The notes: generated by a model not told the origin, from the sequence alone. 64,000 nucleotides of DNA from Atopsyche davidsoni (GCA_022113835.1 JAILWY010000024.1:7072501-7136500); one strand, 5' to 3'; shown: positions 1-14,561, numbered from the stretch's first letter. Numbers and translations: made by a program.

Positions 1-13
1 CTTCAATTTACAG

Positions 14-3000
14 GGTAGTACCGACTGAAACTTTACGACAATTGCACACAGCGAATATTCCACCTCCTCCAACTGCCTTTCAAACATATAGGATCCCACC
101 TAATTCAGAAAAATCAGATTTGATAAGTCCAGAAATACTCAGTGATCCGACTGTCTTCAATTCTGTATCTGAATATATTAAAAATAGAACTAAACCTGAT
201 ACAAGCTCTGAGTATATAATGCCTGACAAAATGTCTTCTCGAAACTCTCAAGACAAACTGAATATCAGGGACACACTTCATCATGCCAGGCAGATGAGCT
301 CTCGGACTACAGTGCCATCCATACCGGTGTTGCCGGAAGACTATCGCAGAGCAGACGAGGCTTTGGATTTTGAATCGGGGAGAACCTCGCGAACTAATCG
401 ACGATCGCAGTACAACAATCACAGAATTACATCTCATTCCACAAGTCCTCGGCGCTGGCAAAGAGACATATCAGAATCTACTTCAGGTGGTGATCATAAT
501 ATGAGATCTACTTCGGCCAAAAGCAAAAATGATCAGTCAAAACCTCTGCGAAGTATATTGTCTCAAAATGGTAAAGGAACACTTCCACGAAGCGCTAGAA
601 GTATCCGATATGCTTCAAATAAGCTATCTCCCAAGGCTTTGAGAAAGGCTCCGTCAAGTTTGTCAGATTCCCATAAGAAGTTCAGCCCTTCAAAAATGAA
701 GCCTTCAGAGCGATATGTACGATGCTATGACCAGTCTAATCACCATGCCAAGAATGTCATTGTGGACAGTCAGTATCTGGTCGAAAGACTTCCCAAACGT
801 GGAATGGATGCGTATGAAAGCGCAACGGCAGAGACGGCTGAAAATGATGAATTTGTTTCCAGAGTTGATACGCATGCAGCAGATCAGAAAATCAGAAGCG
901 ACCGTGCTTACGAGAAAATGAGAGTGGAGAAAGATTATAAGAAGCTGCTGAAAGATCTGGATGTTCTTTCTAAAGAGGAGCGCCTTGCAAGGAAAAAGAC
1001 GCCGGTAAGTTTTAATTTCATAAGATCTATGGTGAATAATTAATAACGATTAGAGGATGAAATGCACATTTGATTATTACAATTGAAATGTTTTTTGTCT
1101 TTATAGTCGTCTATCACTAAATATACTTTTGTGGTGAATGATGTATTTTCCAACAGGATATCTTTTTCATGAACGATGATCGATTAAAGCTTAAGCAAAA
1201 GGAACACCAAAAAAAGATTACTAGAGCTTTTGAAACCGCTTTGGATAATGCAATGCCCCTGCGCAGACCTTTCATTCCAATCTCCATACCCAAGGTCGTG
1301 CACAAAGACACAGATACCGATAGAGATTCCGACATTCGCACAAGATCTGACGATGTGCTGAGGAGGAGACCTTGCCGATGTCCCGTAGTCAAAAGGTTTG
1401 TGACTTATTAAACACATATTTATATAAATACATGTAACCCAAAAGGCATGTAAATAAAATTTAATTCTTAATTTGGTTTAATTGTTTGAATTGTTTAAAT
1501 GACTTTTTTTCAACTCTGGATGCAGTAATTTTACTGAATTTAACACATCTCAGTCACAATGGAACGGCATCAGCTGAAAATTCGGATCTCTCAGATGAAA
1601 ATCTCAATCGCTGACTTCAAAGAGCACTATGCAGTCGTGCTCAGCCTCTATTGTATTGCACTTTAACGATTCAACTAACCCTTCCAGAACTTATATAGCT
1701 AACTAACTACTAAACATATTATAAGATAAGTGATACACGAGCAGGACAATCAAGAATCATAACTAACAATATCCAATTAATTAATATGGCAAATGAAAAT
1801 AAAATACTAGATCAGATTACTAAAAGGTATGTTTATGTAGGATATGTAGATTCACATAATCTTTCTGTTATTTTATTTTCTTTGCTTTATTATTTAATTA
1901 CCCTCTTGCTTTATTTTTGATCTATAATCAGTGTACAGTTAATTCTTAGTTCACTCATATTACATTTAAAAGACTTCATCCGAAGCAATCACCTTTCCGT
2001 TCAGTAATTAACACATCTGCTCATTGACCGTGTGGTCTCAACGGCTTTGAATAGTAATAAGATATTTTAGTTCTGTAAAACTCATAAATCGTGTTTAGAT
2101 TAAAAAATTATCTGAGAAGAAAATTACGAGACAATGCCAGAAACTTTTTCAACAGAGTAGTGTGGTTTATAAGTTTCTCACACAAGAGCTTGGGTGTCTC
2201 CTTGCAGACCGATTTCCAATCTGATGTATGCATGTTTGGTATTGTTTAACATCATATTCTTAAATTAACACTTGGAATGCACAAGCTATTTTTATGCATC
2301 GTATTTCACCATATTTTTTATCCTCAGCACTCTTTACAATAATAAATATATTGTTTTAAATGGTAATACTTCAAACTGTTTTTGAAAGCCAGTTTTTGTA
2401 TACATTATTTTATAATTCAGTATTTGTTGATATTAAAAAAATGTTTTGCGTCAACTGCCACGTTTTAATGATGTTAATTTCTCTTCTCTTAAGTAATCTG
2501 TAGCTGTGTTGATTTTAATGAATTTTATAATTCTTTAATTTTAGGAAGTCCGTGAAACCAAAATCCGACAACAACAAATTTGGCTCATGGGAGGAACTTC
2601 CTAACCAAGTCATGTATGACGATCTAGATGAAATTCCCACCCGTGACAGTGAGAGCAGTGTGAGGTCTCTCATAGTCGCGCTGCCCACTAAGACTCCCAT
2701 CGAAGCCCCCCGAACAGAAGAAATACCCAAGAAGATGCCATCAAATACAGTCAAAGTCGACACAGAATCTAGAACTGTGCACATTCCCAAAAGGATAGAA
2801 ACAAAAATGCCCACTTCAGATGAAGCATTGCTCTTATTTGAAGAGCAGAAGAAAAAAATTATCAATGACATTAAAAAGATGTCCTTACCTAATAATCCAT
2901 CATCCATGGTTGGTTCAAGCAAATTAAATCCAAAAGTTTCCATCATGCCCAAGTCGAACGGTGAACTATCAAATAATTCGTCTGATAATGAAGCTATCAA

Positions 3001-6000
3001 GAAAAGCCCACAGAAGAAGTTTGTCAAACGACGGAATGTTTCACCCCAAGTGAAAGTTATAAGTATAAGAGGAGACAATCAACAAACACAGCCCAATAAT
3101 TCCAAAGCTGTTAAGGAAATATATCCCATTAATGCCAGCGTTCAGCAATTGGTTCCCGCTTCAAGCAGTAGCACCGTATCATTCGAAGGCCTTCAGATAG
3201 TCATCGAGATAAAGAAAAACAAGAAAACAACTGACATTCAAAATGTAAGCGAAAAGAATGTGGAAAGCCATCACGAAAGTCACACTTCCTCCAATATGTC
3301 TATTAGAACCTCTCAGTTTGTCTCCCAAAAAGAAATAAGAATCGAAAAGAACAATAATTCAGTTGTCAGATTCGATTCGTCCGAGTCTACTGCCTACTTG
3401 AGCCCTCCTGAAAAAGGGACCACTAATTTCAAAGTTTTGATGAACAAGAGATTCGGCGGGAAACCCGATGAAAACCGTTTCAATGAAATAACCCCGTCGG
3501 CAGCAGAATACGGATCCTCCTGCCCTGAAAATGTTAAGCTTTGGATGGCTTCTACGGAAATGTCCAAAACTAATAAAGCGACAAATTCAATGCAGGGCGA
3601 ATTTAATGATGAAAACATGAGTAGTACCAGCCAAGAGGTAACAACCGTTGATCAAGCTGAAGAAAAAACAAAGAAGGACTTCTCTTCCAGGCGACCTCTA
3701 GTCAGCAAGGGAATCCAAGTGAGCACTTCTCAGTTCAGGCAGATCAGTCAATCTGTCCAGTATGCCAAACCTGTGAATGTTTCGGAAACACCTTCTATCG
3801 ATCCAATGCTGAAAAAGTACATCAAACAGTTGTTAGAAATGTCTCAATCTAAAGTGGATAACCTGGCATTGACCGTCAGCGATGTCTCAACACCCAACAG
3901 CTCAGTTATCAATGTGTCTTCTAATGTCAGACCTACCACCAACAATAAGAATCTGTCGGAAAAAATTCGCAAGCTGAAATTATTCATCAGGGAAAACTAC
4001 AATCTTCTGGAGGAACTGGGAAAGGAGAGCATCCTTTCTTCTCTCAGCAATGGAGTTAGCAACTCTTTAAAGTCGAAAACATCTGATAATCCGTCTTCTG
4101 GTACGGTCTCATCTAATTTAGAGGATCACAAGAAAAGTGCAGTGGTTTCGCAACCAAATCAAAATGTTCAAAAGAAACATCTTCCTATCGAGTCGACCAG
4201 TCCCAAAAATACCAATGAAAAGATTCAAAACATCAAAACGGTAAAAAAAAATAAGCCTGTTAAGAAAACTGTCAACGGTGGCAATTCTAAAGTGTTGCCT
4301 TTTGCATCTTCAACCAAGAGACAAAACGGAGGGAAACCCGGTGTCAAACCTAAAACTTCTTCCAAGAAGATGACCAGTGCAGCTTTAAAATCAAATATTA
4401 CAAAACCGGCTAAAAAAAATCTTAAGAATAGTGGACAATCTAGCAATAAGGTGTATCAAACTCGTGTTAGTACTACTGAGTCGACGACATCTAGTAAAAA
4501 CTCGGAAGCTAATGTCAATACTGGAGTGAAATTTAAAAAAACCAAAACCGCCCATAAAGGAAATACCGAAGATGGTAACTTATTGCCAAAGAAGATTGAA
4601 GCTGTTGTTGTGTCTAGTGATGATGGAAATTCTCACACGGAAAAAACAAATCCTCGCACACAAAATACTAAAACTAGAAACCAATTTCACGAAGATCTCA
4701 TAGACTTGGAGAAACCCCACATACAAAATACTAAACCTAAAAGTCAATTTCAGGAAGATCTAATAGACTTGGAAGTCAATCGAGACAATGATGAACGATA
4801 CGCCCAACTCCGCAAAGAGTGCACAAAGAGGATTGACGATCTGTCGCAGATGCTGAACCAAGTCAGGAAAGAGAAAGAAGCCATCCTATCTTCAAGCGGG
4901 GGATCAGACTACGTGATCAAGAGCAACGAAGCCTCGAGTGGATCTGGAAAAGTGTCTCCGAAGCTGCCAGGCATTGACGATGTTGCATTTATACCGATAC
5001 TGAGTGACATACCGAAACCTATGACCAATGATGAAATACGCTCTAACCAAATAGACCAACTTCGAAATGATATACTCTCTATATCGAAGAGCAAGGATTT
5101 GTTTTTAGTACCCGCTGAGAATTATGATTTCCAACCAAATTGTGAGTTCATTGACAACAACAAAGAGAATTTCAATCAGTATGATTTTGAGAGTTTCGAA
5201 GAATCCCCCGGCAGGCAGAGACCTCCCATTGCACTGATAAGAAATCCCATCATGAGAAGTAATGCTTACGATCATGTTACTCCTCACGAGCTTTCGACTA
5301 TTGTTGAAGTCGACACTCCAATCACTGCAAGAAATGCTAGCGTTCTCTCGAAACCAATTGAATTCTCTCCGTTGTCTACTGATCTGAGAGAAAAGGGCAA
5401 TCTAAATTCAGCCAAACGTATCGACTTTGAACAGATTCCTGAAGTTGCCGATGATAATCTAGATGATGATGCTTCTCCAGCAATAACTCTCCCTCTGAAA
5501 CTCAACCTCATTGATCTTTCCATTCCAGTGTTGGAACAGACGACGAACGTTGAGAACGAATTGAAACCTTTTTTGTCCTTTCGTGAGTTTATCGATCTTA
5601 GCAATGATGATCAGGTTGATGAAAACCCTCTCGGTGATTCTACATTAAAAGCTGTTGAATTTCTTGATGAGAGTTCACTTTCATCGTCTGAAAACACCCT
5701 GCCTGACGTCCTAATGGAAATGATTAAGAGAAAACTTAAACTCCCTCAGCTTCCCAGTTCGATAAACAGCACCACTCATGGAAGTATTGAAGAGTCGAGT
5801 TCTAGTTTGAATTCATCAGTTTCTCCACAGAAGATCTCAAGTCCGACGAAAAGACAAGCAGATCAACCTAAAACCCAAAACAGGCAGTCTGCAACCCAAG
5901 GGAAATCGTCCAAATATATTGGCAGTCCGAGCATATCTGGTGTTCACGCTATTTTAGATTCATCTAGTAATTCCGAACAGATGGAGTTAGAGGCAGCTTT

Positions 6001-6775
6001 GAAGTCTATAGGCATGGGTTGGGCCGTTTCCACTCTGAAGAAAACCCAGGAAGCCATGGCTCTTTCTTCGAGTTCCTCATCAGTGCAAAACAAGGAGAAG
6101 AGACCGGCCCCATTGACATCTGAAGAAAAAAAAAACCTTAGTAAAAAAATTCTTGATGAAATAGCAAATATGTCTAACTCCAGTGTCGGTCTCAGCACAC
6201 TTTTAGACGATTTAAATATCACGGAAAATCTTTTCAAAGAGTACTCCGCTGGAAATATATCAAAGTCCTCGGTGAACAAAGGACTGGAACTGCTGATGAA
6301 CAAAATTGATAGTTCTAAATTATTTGTGAATAAGCAGAAGTCTCCCAAAACTCCGGGACCCTCGTCGAATGCCGGCTCACCTAGAAAGTTTACTGAAAAC
6401 AGGTCAAAAAGTAAATCTCCACGCAGGAAAGTGGATAAGAAAGCTCCTCAGCATCAACTCGATTTGGAGAACATAGAGAAGCGTTACGTTCTCGGGGACG
6501 ACTCCAGCTCTGGAGATATACTGGGCAGCAAGGACAAGACCCACCAGAGGACTTCCACTCCCGTGCTGCCGTTGAAATGTTCCTCGTTCAGTTCCAACGT
6601 GACCACCAGTTCCCGTAAAATATCCTCAGGCCTGTTCGGGATCGAGAGTGATCTTTCTTCGGTGAAAAATATTTCACATACGGACAGAACAACTTCGTCC
6701 GAAGGTCTCTCCGTGCCCAACATTAACTTAAAATTCGGAAAACTATTTGATTCTACTATTTTGAGTGACAAATAA
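14..6775 (+). CDS. 3' part of a very large Ser/Lys/Asn-rich protein, family not recognised
   Basis: Three exons join in frame: 14-1004, 1157-1395 and 2545-6775 (stop TAA). The window opens in an intron ending CAG at 11-13, so the 5' end is missing; 1819 residues are visible. Donors are GTAAGT at 1005 and GTTTGT at 1396; acceptors are AACAG at 1156 and TTTTAG at 2544. The phases fit exactly (0, then 2). The protein is hydrophilic, basic and rich in Ser, Asn and Lys, with no signal peptide or membrane segment. A short charged, coiled-coil-like stretch lies at nt 4785-4890. A near-duplicate motif (QFHEDLIDLE then QFQEDLIDLE) lies at 4684-4770. A block containing GMGWAVSTLKKTQEA followed by a Ser run at 6010-6085 and a helical segment at 6118-6320 look like conserved islands. 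The style recalls centrosomal or cytoskeletal scaffolds, but that is only an impression. Confidence 0.85.
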
Positions 6776-6776
6776 G

Positions 6777-6782
6777 AATAAA
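6777..6782 (+). terminator. Poly(A) signal of the large scaffold-like gene
   Basis: AATAAA begins one base after the stop codon region. It is followed within a few bases by a genomic run of 16 A at 6789-6804. The 3' UTR is therefore either extremely short or continues beyond this hexamer; oligo-dT reads here could be internally primed. Confidence 0.55.
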
Positions 6783-6804
6783 TCTTGTAAAAAAAAAAAA
6801 AAAC

Positions 6805-9749
6805 GTATGTATATTTTAGCTCTCTGTACATTGTTTATTATATATTTTATTTATTATAGAAACTGTTATTTATATATTTTCTTTAAATTTTTGATGCTAA
6901 TATTATTATTATTATATATTTTTAACAAGTCGTAATATACACTTTTTACAGGTGATTTACGTGTCATTACAAAGCTTATTGAACATCGCAAAATATTTTT
7001 TTTTCACAAATAATAACTTATTTTTTCTTGCTTAAATAAATTTAATTTAATGAATATACGCATATACAAGGTTTTTAATTATAGGTGAGTCCCCTGTAGA
7101 CGCAGCGGGCCACTCGGGCTAGGTCTGTTTAAATAACAATCAATAGATAAAATCGAGACTGACGTATTCGGATAAGTGCCTTATTGTACTATCTCCCCTC
7201 AATATCCTTCCGTAAAACTAATGAATCAATTATTAATAATACGAGTATAAATGCACGATAAATCACTCGAGTGTTGATAAATTAACGTTGATGTTGTTTC
7301 AAGTAGATAAATTAGATAATTTATTATTGTTATTAGTAAATTGATGTGTGAAACATTATTCATTTTAAGTTTTTGCTGCACGGGCGGTCTCGGCTCTGTA
7401 GAAAATTGAAACCGCATTGCTTGAACAACCCTTAACTATTGATCTTGCAATCAGCAGCTGATTTCTATTATTGTTTCTTTTATCATCGGAACTAGTAGTC
7501 ACCAGCCTTGGATTAGTGCATCTAAAGTCTGCAGACGCTTTTTAAGTAGCTCGATCGTCCATGTAGCATTAACCTCGGAATCAGATCTACAATAAATCGT
7601 CTCCCTGTAAAATTGTTTGATATTTCATACGTACTTACCGAGTGACTGATAATTTTACCCGAGTTACGACATATTGAAAGTTTAATATTTTTCACGGGGA
7701 AGCGGCTTGAGAGTTTTAAAATATTTCGCTCGTCGCATAAACTTTGTTGTGTTTTGTAATTAATGAAAATCATATCAATACTTGCGTCCATTATTTATAT
7801 TTACATATAAGAAAATAGTCTGTTTTAATTGCTTTTGGTTGAAGGGATTGTGTGGTTTTAAATGTATGTATGCGTCTTTATGCAAATAAATATAAAATTT
7901 CACAAAGCCTTTGTCTTCATTATTCATTACATTAAAGATTCCGTTCATTCGTCATGTGGGTAGGTATGAATGAGACAGTCGTAGCTTGTCCGTGCTCATC
8001 TTGATTTGACATTATTTATCTTGTTTCTATGCGATTTGGCTGGAACGATGCGAGATAAAACGGGTAGAAGGGTGTGGGTGTGCCATCTACATTTGCCTCG
8101 TCACAGTTTAAAAATATTTTCCTTGGTACGTCAAGCCAAATTTGAAACTCTGCCTCGATGCTAATGCATTCATTGTATGTCTAGCAGACTCATAAAAAAA
8201 GACTGTGTTTCAAATCTAACGATGAACGGCTAATTGCCACACCCTCGGTTGATTCTTTGCCAAATTGCAGCCATAAGATAAAGGATATAAAAGAAATATG
8301 CCAAGTATAATATCTGTTATTATTTTATTAAATAAACAATATGTAGGTGGTTAACATTTCACATATTTGCAGTAGGTCAGACAATAGCCTCCTCTTATAC
8401 CTATTTCAGTTCTTTATCAACGCAGTGCATTCTCGTAATGCTACCAAACCCTCAAACTCCAATACTGAATAAACTTATACAATACGTCAACACAGGAAGC
8501 CAAATCGACATAACGTGTAAATTATTATTGAATGCAATTATCACTTGTTACAAGAAAAATACTATTATTTATTTATATTTTGGTAAATCTCGTTTTTCAT
8601 TCTACTGTCTCAGTAGACTACAAATATGGAGGAAAGTCAGAGATAGACCGAAACATATAGTAAATTAAACACGGAATTATAAATGACTCGTGGAAAAACA
8701 GTTAATATGAATAATAAATGCATTATTTCACACGACAGAAAGAAGTTGAGTTTAAAAAAAAAAATTGCCTTCCTGCCGTTAATTTCCCTATACTTAGAGT
8801 CCTCTGCCAATATTATATTTGTATAAATAGATTTGTAAAAATCCATAAAGTATATATTTCTTTTATAATTTTCGATAAACACTTTGTACTTGAGAATGAG
8901 AGATAACCAATTTTATCATCTTTTTAAAAATAATAGTCTCAAAATATATTATTTAATAAATAGAGTTTGCAAGAAAAATCATTGCAAAGATGGACGATTG
9001 TAAAATACTGATACAAAAATATTTAAAAAAATTAAAACTACTATTGATCTTTATCCCTGATGTATATCCTTTTTTATAACGAAATCAATTAAAATTTAAA
9101 ACAATCAAAAAATGTTGTGAGCAAATAAATCCCACAGTTTTGATTTGCTTGTCTCAAATTATCGATAGACCCGACTTCGTTTAGAGACTTCCAAGGGAGC
9201 TAAGATTTTGATTATCCTTTTTTTTCAATTCTCATTATGCAACCAGCATCGGGGGTTAATAAAAAGTGTGTGCGTGATTTTAATTAGTACTTTAATAAAG
9301 TGGAAATCTGTCCTCTAGAATACCTTCTCTAATTGACTTAGTAATATAAACCGTAGTTTTAAATAAAAGTAATAAAATATTGATATGCGAATGTGAAGAG
9401 TGTGATTGGAATTCATAAATGCCGTAATAAAACCTAAGCATGATTATTTATAGAAATTGCATGATTATTTATAGAAATTTCATATTTCTTAAAAAATATA
9501 TATTTACTATAAATATTTGGAATTGATCTTTTTCTATTTATTATTACTGGCACAAATAAGCTTCACCAAACAGAAACTGGCGTAAGCCTAATTACGCCAA
9601 TTGGGGGTTCACCTATCGAATCAATCCAGCCGACCAAGAACTTTCCGTTCATCAATACAATTCTTAACAATTATAGATAACAGATATACAAGGACCAACA
9701 AAAATAAATAACTAAATTAAATTAAATTTTACATAAGGTTTAATTTAGT
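6805..9749. other. Intergenic, no gene seen
   Basis: AT-rich DNA between the plus-strand scaffold-like gene and the minus-strand HIGD1 gene. Open frames of 60-90 codons at 7226-7417, 7522-7791 and 8438-8882 lack homology I can recognise and lack splice context. A 22-bp direct duplication lies at 9438-9480. The lower end holds the 3' UTR of the HIGD1 gene. Confidence 0.6.
9438..9480. repeat. 22-bp tandem duplication
   Basis: The unit GCATGATTATTTATAGAAAT occurs twice in direct succession with one or two base differences at the end of the second copy. This is simple replication-type duplication downstream of a HIGD1 gene. Confidence 0.7.
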
Positions 9750-10677
9750 TTAGGATTCTGTTTTCTTGGGGAAAACGTAATCGCTCAGCAGCGAGTAAAC
9801 AATTCCTCCAGTGATGGCACCGACGACCGTTCCCTGAGCAATGACACGAAGCTGCATGAGATACACGCTGGTGCTCATGTCCCCCTTAGTTTTGAACTTG
9901 TAAGCTCCCATGGCGCAGGCTGCCACCATGCCTGTTAATCCTGTAAAAATAAAAAAAACGCTATAAATAAAAGATGGAAAAATAACAACAAAATCTATCA
10001 AAAATATTAATCAACGGAATTAATAAGACAAAACCCCAAAAACACATGTAATCTCCGAGCCTGTTTCTCATGTTTCTGCACCGATTCATGATTTTCCCGA
10101 TGAGCCTGATTGTGGTCATAACGATTACAGTTGGGCTCGTAATCTCTCTTGAGAATACCAGAGTATGTGTCCCCAAAAATGTGACATAATACATTTCCAA
10201 AATCGAAGCATTAGTACTCCGACCTTACTGATAATGCATTTATCACTTTAGGTAAATAGATGACATTTCTTATCCAGTATCGGATAGCATTTTCAACAAT
10301 TCCAGCTATTACTGATAGTCTCAGCGATACCACTGACAAATGATACATTTAACTTTCACTCTAAATAATGAAAATACAGGTTTCTTTCGATTTCACAATA
10401 ACCCTGACTCGGGTCGGGATTTCCATAATTTGTTAATCATAATTTCATATTTAAAACCCATGTTTGTAGGTTTGGAGAGCCTTTGAGTTGATAAGGTTCT
10501 TGGGTGGTCACTGGAGGAATGAAAACCTCAATCAGCGCAACAGTTAAGAAACAGAATCAACTAACATCATGAATTTAACGACTCACCTATAATCATAAAA
10601 GGAGATTCTTTCGCCTTTCTCTTCATTCGCTCAGTCTGTGACTCGCCTTCATAATTATAGATCTTTTCATCTGCCAT
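9750..10677 (-). CDS. HIGD1A: HIG1 domain family member 1-type protein (copy A)
   Basis: Coding exons 10587-10677 (ATG at 10677) and 9750-9940 give 93 residues, the usual size of HIGD1 proteins. The donor GTGAGT and acceptor TTTTTACAG split a Gly codon (phase 1). The N-terminus is short, charged and soluble. Two membrane segments follow at about residues 26-46 and 62-82, joined by a basic/Ser loop (KTKGDMSTS). The RVIAQ sequence at 62-66 fits the R-x3-Q element of the HIG1 domain. Family members sit in the inner mitochondrial membrane and modulate respiratory-chain assembly and hypoxia survival. The ATG is preceded by a 3' splice site (TTTTTAG then TTAAA), so the 5' UTR is spliced. The neighbour at 14562-15007 is a paralogue. 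Confidence 0.93.
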
Positions 10678-11336
10678 TTTAACTAAAAATAATGAATAAA
10701 AAAATGTTTTATACTTCTCCATGTATATTCTGAAACTATTTTACTATAAATAATCCAAATTTACCTCAATGTGAAGAATTTGTTAATCTAATTAAATTTT
10801 AGTTATCATAAAATAAGGATCTTATTATATTAAATGAATACGGTGCATATGAAAAATATACAAGTGTTAGGTTAGAAAATTTATTAGTTTCCAGGAATTT
10901 GGAAAAATGCCAAGTTTTTAGGCATCACTTAGCAAACTATAGAAATTACCCCAAAACAGATAAGTAAACAGTGAAATAAACCCATAATATTTAGTATCAT
11001 TGCTTCCTAGTAGTTGTTGGATAAAATTACCCACAAAATATTATAATAATGATTGTACCCCAGACCTAATTAAAAATTATCATAAGGCTAGTGAGTCCTC
11101 ACGTAGGCACAGGTAGGTAAATATTTTTTAATAAAAATATATTCCAGTATGCACGATACAACTTTTAAATATAAACCAGGTTAATATAGTATCAATCCAT
11201 TAATTTTGTAAGGCAAATACGTAAATAATCACAGGTGACACTAAAGCAAACTCGAAGCCGGAATGATATTGACAATATGCAATTGTGACGAAATACTTAA
11301 AAGTATTTAACGGATAAAAAAAATTATTTAACTTAC

Positions 11337-11440
11337 CGTTTAGGATATCTGGGGTGGAGTGATGGATAGCTCGCCGGTATTTGAGCAAATTAATGTAGAT
11401 ATTAAAATATATATAAATTTGCACATACGTCTAAGCAGCG
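11337..11440 (-). other. Probable 5' UTR exon and promoter-proximal region of HIGD1 copy A
   Basis: On the minus strand a consensus donor, GGTAAGT, ends at 11331-11336. The next acceptor downstream is the one just before the HIGD1 ATG. The exon is non-coding. Above it (11440-11520) the DNA becomes GC-richer and carries GACGTCA at 11474-11480, as expected near a transcription start. The upper boundary is approximate. Confidence 0.55.
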
Positions 11441-11520
11441 CGGGAGAGTCGGAGCAACTGACAGACTTAATGAGACGTCAGAAGGCAAACACTTGCACTG
11501 CGCGGACTGCACGGAGGAAA

Positions 11521-14500
11521 GTGGGATTCTGATTTTATTTACTCCAAGATTATTTATTTTGTTATGTTATTTACAATAAATATTAGGGGTATGCTTAAAA
11601 TATGGCGTGTAGTTATCCGGTGATCCTCAGGTGGTAGCATACAATGATTTACCTATTTTCGTTATTGAGTTTGTGTATGGAAAAATATGTGTAAATAACC
11701 CTTTTTTGCTGTCTGGGGTGTCGTCGACAATAATGTCGTACATTACAAGCATCACGTAGATGCTGGCGTGGTATCTAATTACGAAGTTAATTATTAAACC
11801 TAATTAAATAAATATCGTCTTTGACCTTGAAGTTTTTGTCATATTCATTCCACGGGTACATTATATTTTTGAATATTTACAGTTTCGAATTTTCTTTGAT
11901 TTATGGTCTTTTATATTTTTTTAAAAATTATTTATGGCTTTAAAAATAATATAATAATCTATTAACTTTATTGTTATGTGAACTACATATAAAATAATTA
12001 ACCGTACAGCATTATTAAAAATTAAAAGCCAATTTATGAAATTTTAAGTTCAGTTTACATACTAAATAAAAAGTTTTTGATTCAGTGCAAGAATGACATC
12101 TTCCAATGGTGTCTGTGAAAATATGAATGAAAAAATTATACTGAGGTTTTAAAAGGCCTCGACTCTCTTAATCCAAAATAAAAGAATGATTTATCAAGGA
12201 GGCTGTTTTTTTATTTTATATACATTATGCATGTAAAGCAATATTCATTTTGCGTATCGATAATATCATTGGCATGTTTTAAAAAAAATATTATGATTTA
12301 TATTTAATCGTTTTTTACAGTTGAAATATAAATATGTACAGATTTTTTATAAACTATTATTAAAATGTAAACTAGGAAAATATGCATAACAATATGGCTA
12401 ATAATAATCAACAGTGCTAACAGATTACAGGTAATGTGTTATAAGATACTAACATATCACTGTGATGTTAAATAATAAATGTAGAAAAGTAACGTATATA
12501 CATTTTGGGTGTAAAATGACTAGGTTGTTTAAAACGATTATATTTAGATTAAACTTCAATGGTATCAACTTATTTTATAAAATAAAACACGCCTCTCTCA
12601 AAAATAAAATTTAGAATTTTTTGTGGCGAATTCTCGATATTGTGAATATTTAAGCAGTGTTCAATAAATTTAATATCATTTTAAAAAAATAACACACCAA
12701 GTCTTATTCATCAGCTCAGTTTAAACATGAATACTAGTTATTGCCTGCAATTTGCATCACTACTTTTTTTCGAGCTTTCTGGAACTTTGATAAGATAAAA
12801 TATTCTAACCCTACGTATACAACGATTAACGAAGACAAATTCAATTTTTTGCATTAAAATATGATGATTTAGCATCTCTAGTCATCGGGGAAAATCAATT
12901 GATACGTGGTTTTCGTTGCTTGTTGGCATGTGGTTCTCACAAGCAATTAAGCTTTACCTGGCCTAAAATATCTTTTAGACATGAAATCATAGTGTTTTAT
13001 ACAATTATTTCATCAAAATTTAGATACTAGAATTTGAGTTCATCACACGCCACAGCTAATGCTTCCAAATAGATCCAGAACTATCTATTAAAATTAATTA
13101 AAACATGACTTTATGAAACTATAATATACTTTTATTAGGCATTAATATAATAAGTGCGGTGGTGTGATAAGTACACAAAACAGATTATTCAAAATATTAG
13201 AAATAAACTAATACAAAACAGGGTTAGTTCACAGTTGTTAAAAAATTTGATACATGGTGACTATTTATGAATCAACTCGATACATCCTATACACTAACAG
13301 CTATCAACTTTAGAAAAGAAGCACTTTCTATAAAGTTGAAAGCTGCTTTGGCATTAAACCTCTTAATTAGTACATGCCTTGATAAAAGTATTTATAATAA
13401 ATTAACGCACAATTTTTATAAAAAATTGATACAACAACTTACTGATAATTCTTACCGTTAAGCCATCAGGGTAATTAAAATATATAATAAATTTTAATGG
13501 TTTTTAAATATTTATGTTATATATTTGGCAGAAAAAATACTCAATCAAAATTATATACAACTGCCTAATTTGGTAGTAATTTAACTTTTTTTTCGAGATA
13601 ATTTAACAGGTATTAAGTTTTGAATGTGTTAGAAAGGAACGAAAATTACATACAGGTTAAAATAAATTATTAATAATTCTAAATATACATTGATTATTTA
13701 GAGAAACAACTGATTTAAACAATGTTTAATTTATATAAGACTTCGAAAAAGCATAATAAATAATGTAGCATCCGTATTTCTCGTGAGTAAAATTATTTTA
13801 TTGCCAACTGATTTTTTCATACCAAAGTAAAAACTGCGTGAAATTTTGAGATTCATATGAAGTTGGATGAAAATGTTTAATTTAAAGTCATGATTGAAAA
13901 TTAATCATAAATCAAACTAAAACTTATATTGCTGTAATTGGAACACAGTATTTGTCGTTTATTGAAAATTATAAAATTCAACTCATAAGTTTAGGTGAAC
14001 TTATTACATCATTAGCTTCGTGTAAGGCATAATATTAAGACAGAAAAAAATATATTAACGGTTTCCAACAAGAGTATTGTAACTGGTAGCAAATAATTTA
14101 TACCAGTGGTTACAAATAAAATAAAAAAGCATGGTTTGCTTTAAATTATTTATCTTTTATGTAAATATACATATTTAGTGTTTTTTAATATATATTTTTG
14201 CTAGGAGCATACATTATACACTTGTGATAATATTTTCCAATATTTTAAACAATAAACATAGTTTATTATGTATTATATTTTTTCATTGGAGGTGTATTAT
14301 TATTTTAAATCTATGACATCCAAGACTCATGCTGGCCGATATAAGATTTGAATTAATTCACTACTAATAAAAATATATCACAATAACTATAACATATAAA
14401 AAAATGGTAACATTTTTCGCATTGTTTATAACAACAGATAAATATTTGCCAAAGTCAACACAATGATGTTAAAATATAATAATCTTTCAAAATAGAGCTA

Positions 14501-14561
14501 AAGTTTAATAACAATTTTGAACTATTCATAAATAAATTGGTGTGCCTAAGAGAGAATAGGA
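11521..14561. other. Intergenic, no gene seen
   Basis: AT-rich spacer between the two HIGD1 paralogues. I see no coding exon with splice sites, no RNA gene and no clear repeat. It contains the promoter side of copy A and the 3' UTR of copy B. A 64-codon open frame at 13267-13461 is Leu/Asn/Lys-rich and looks like chance. Confidence 0.6.
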
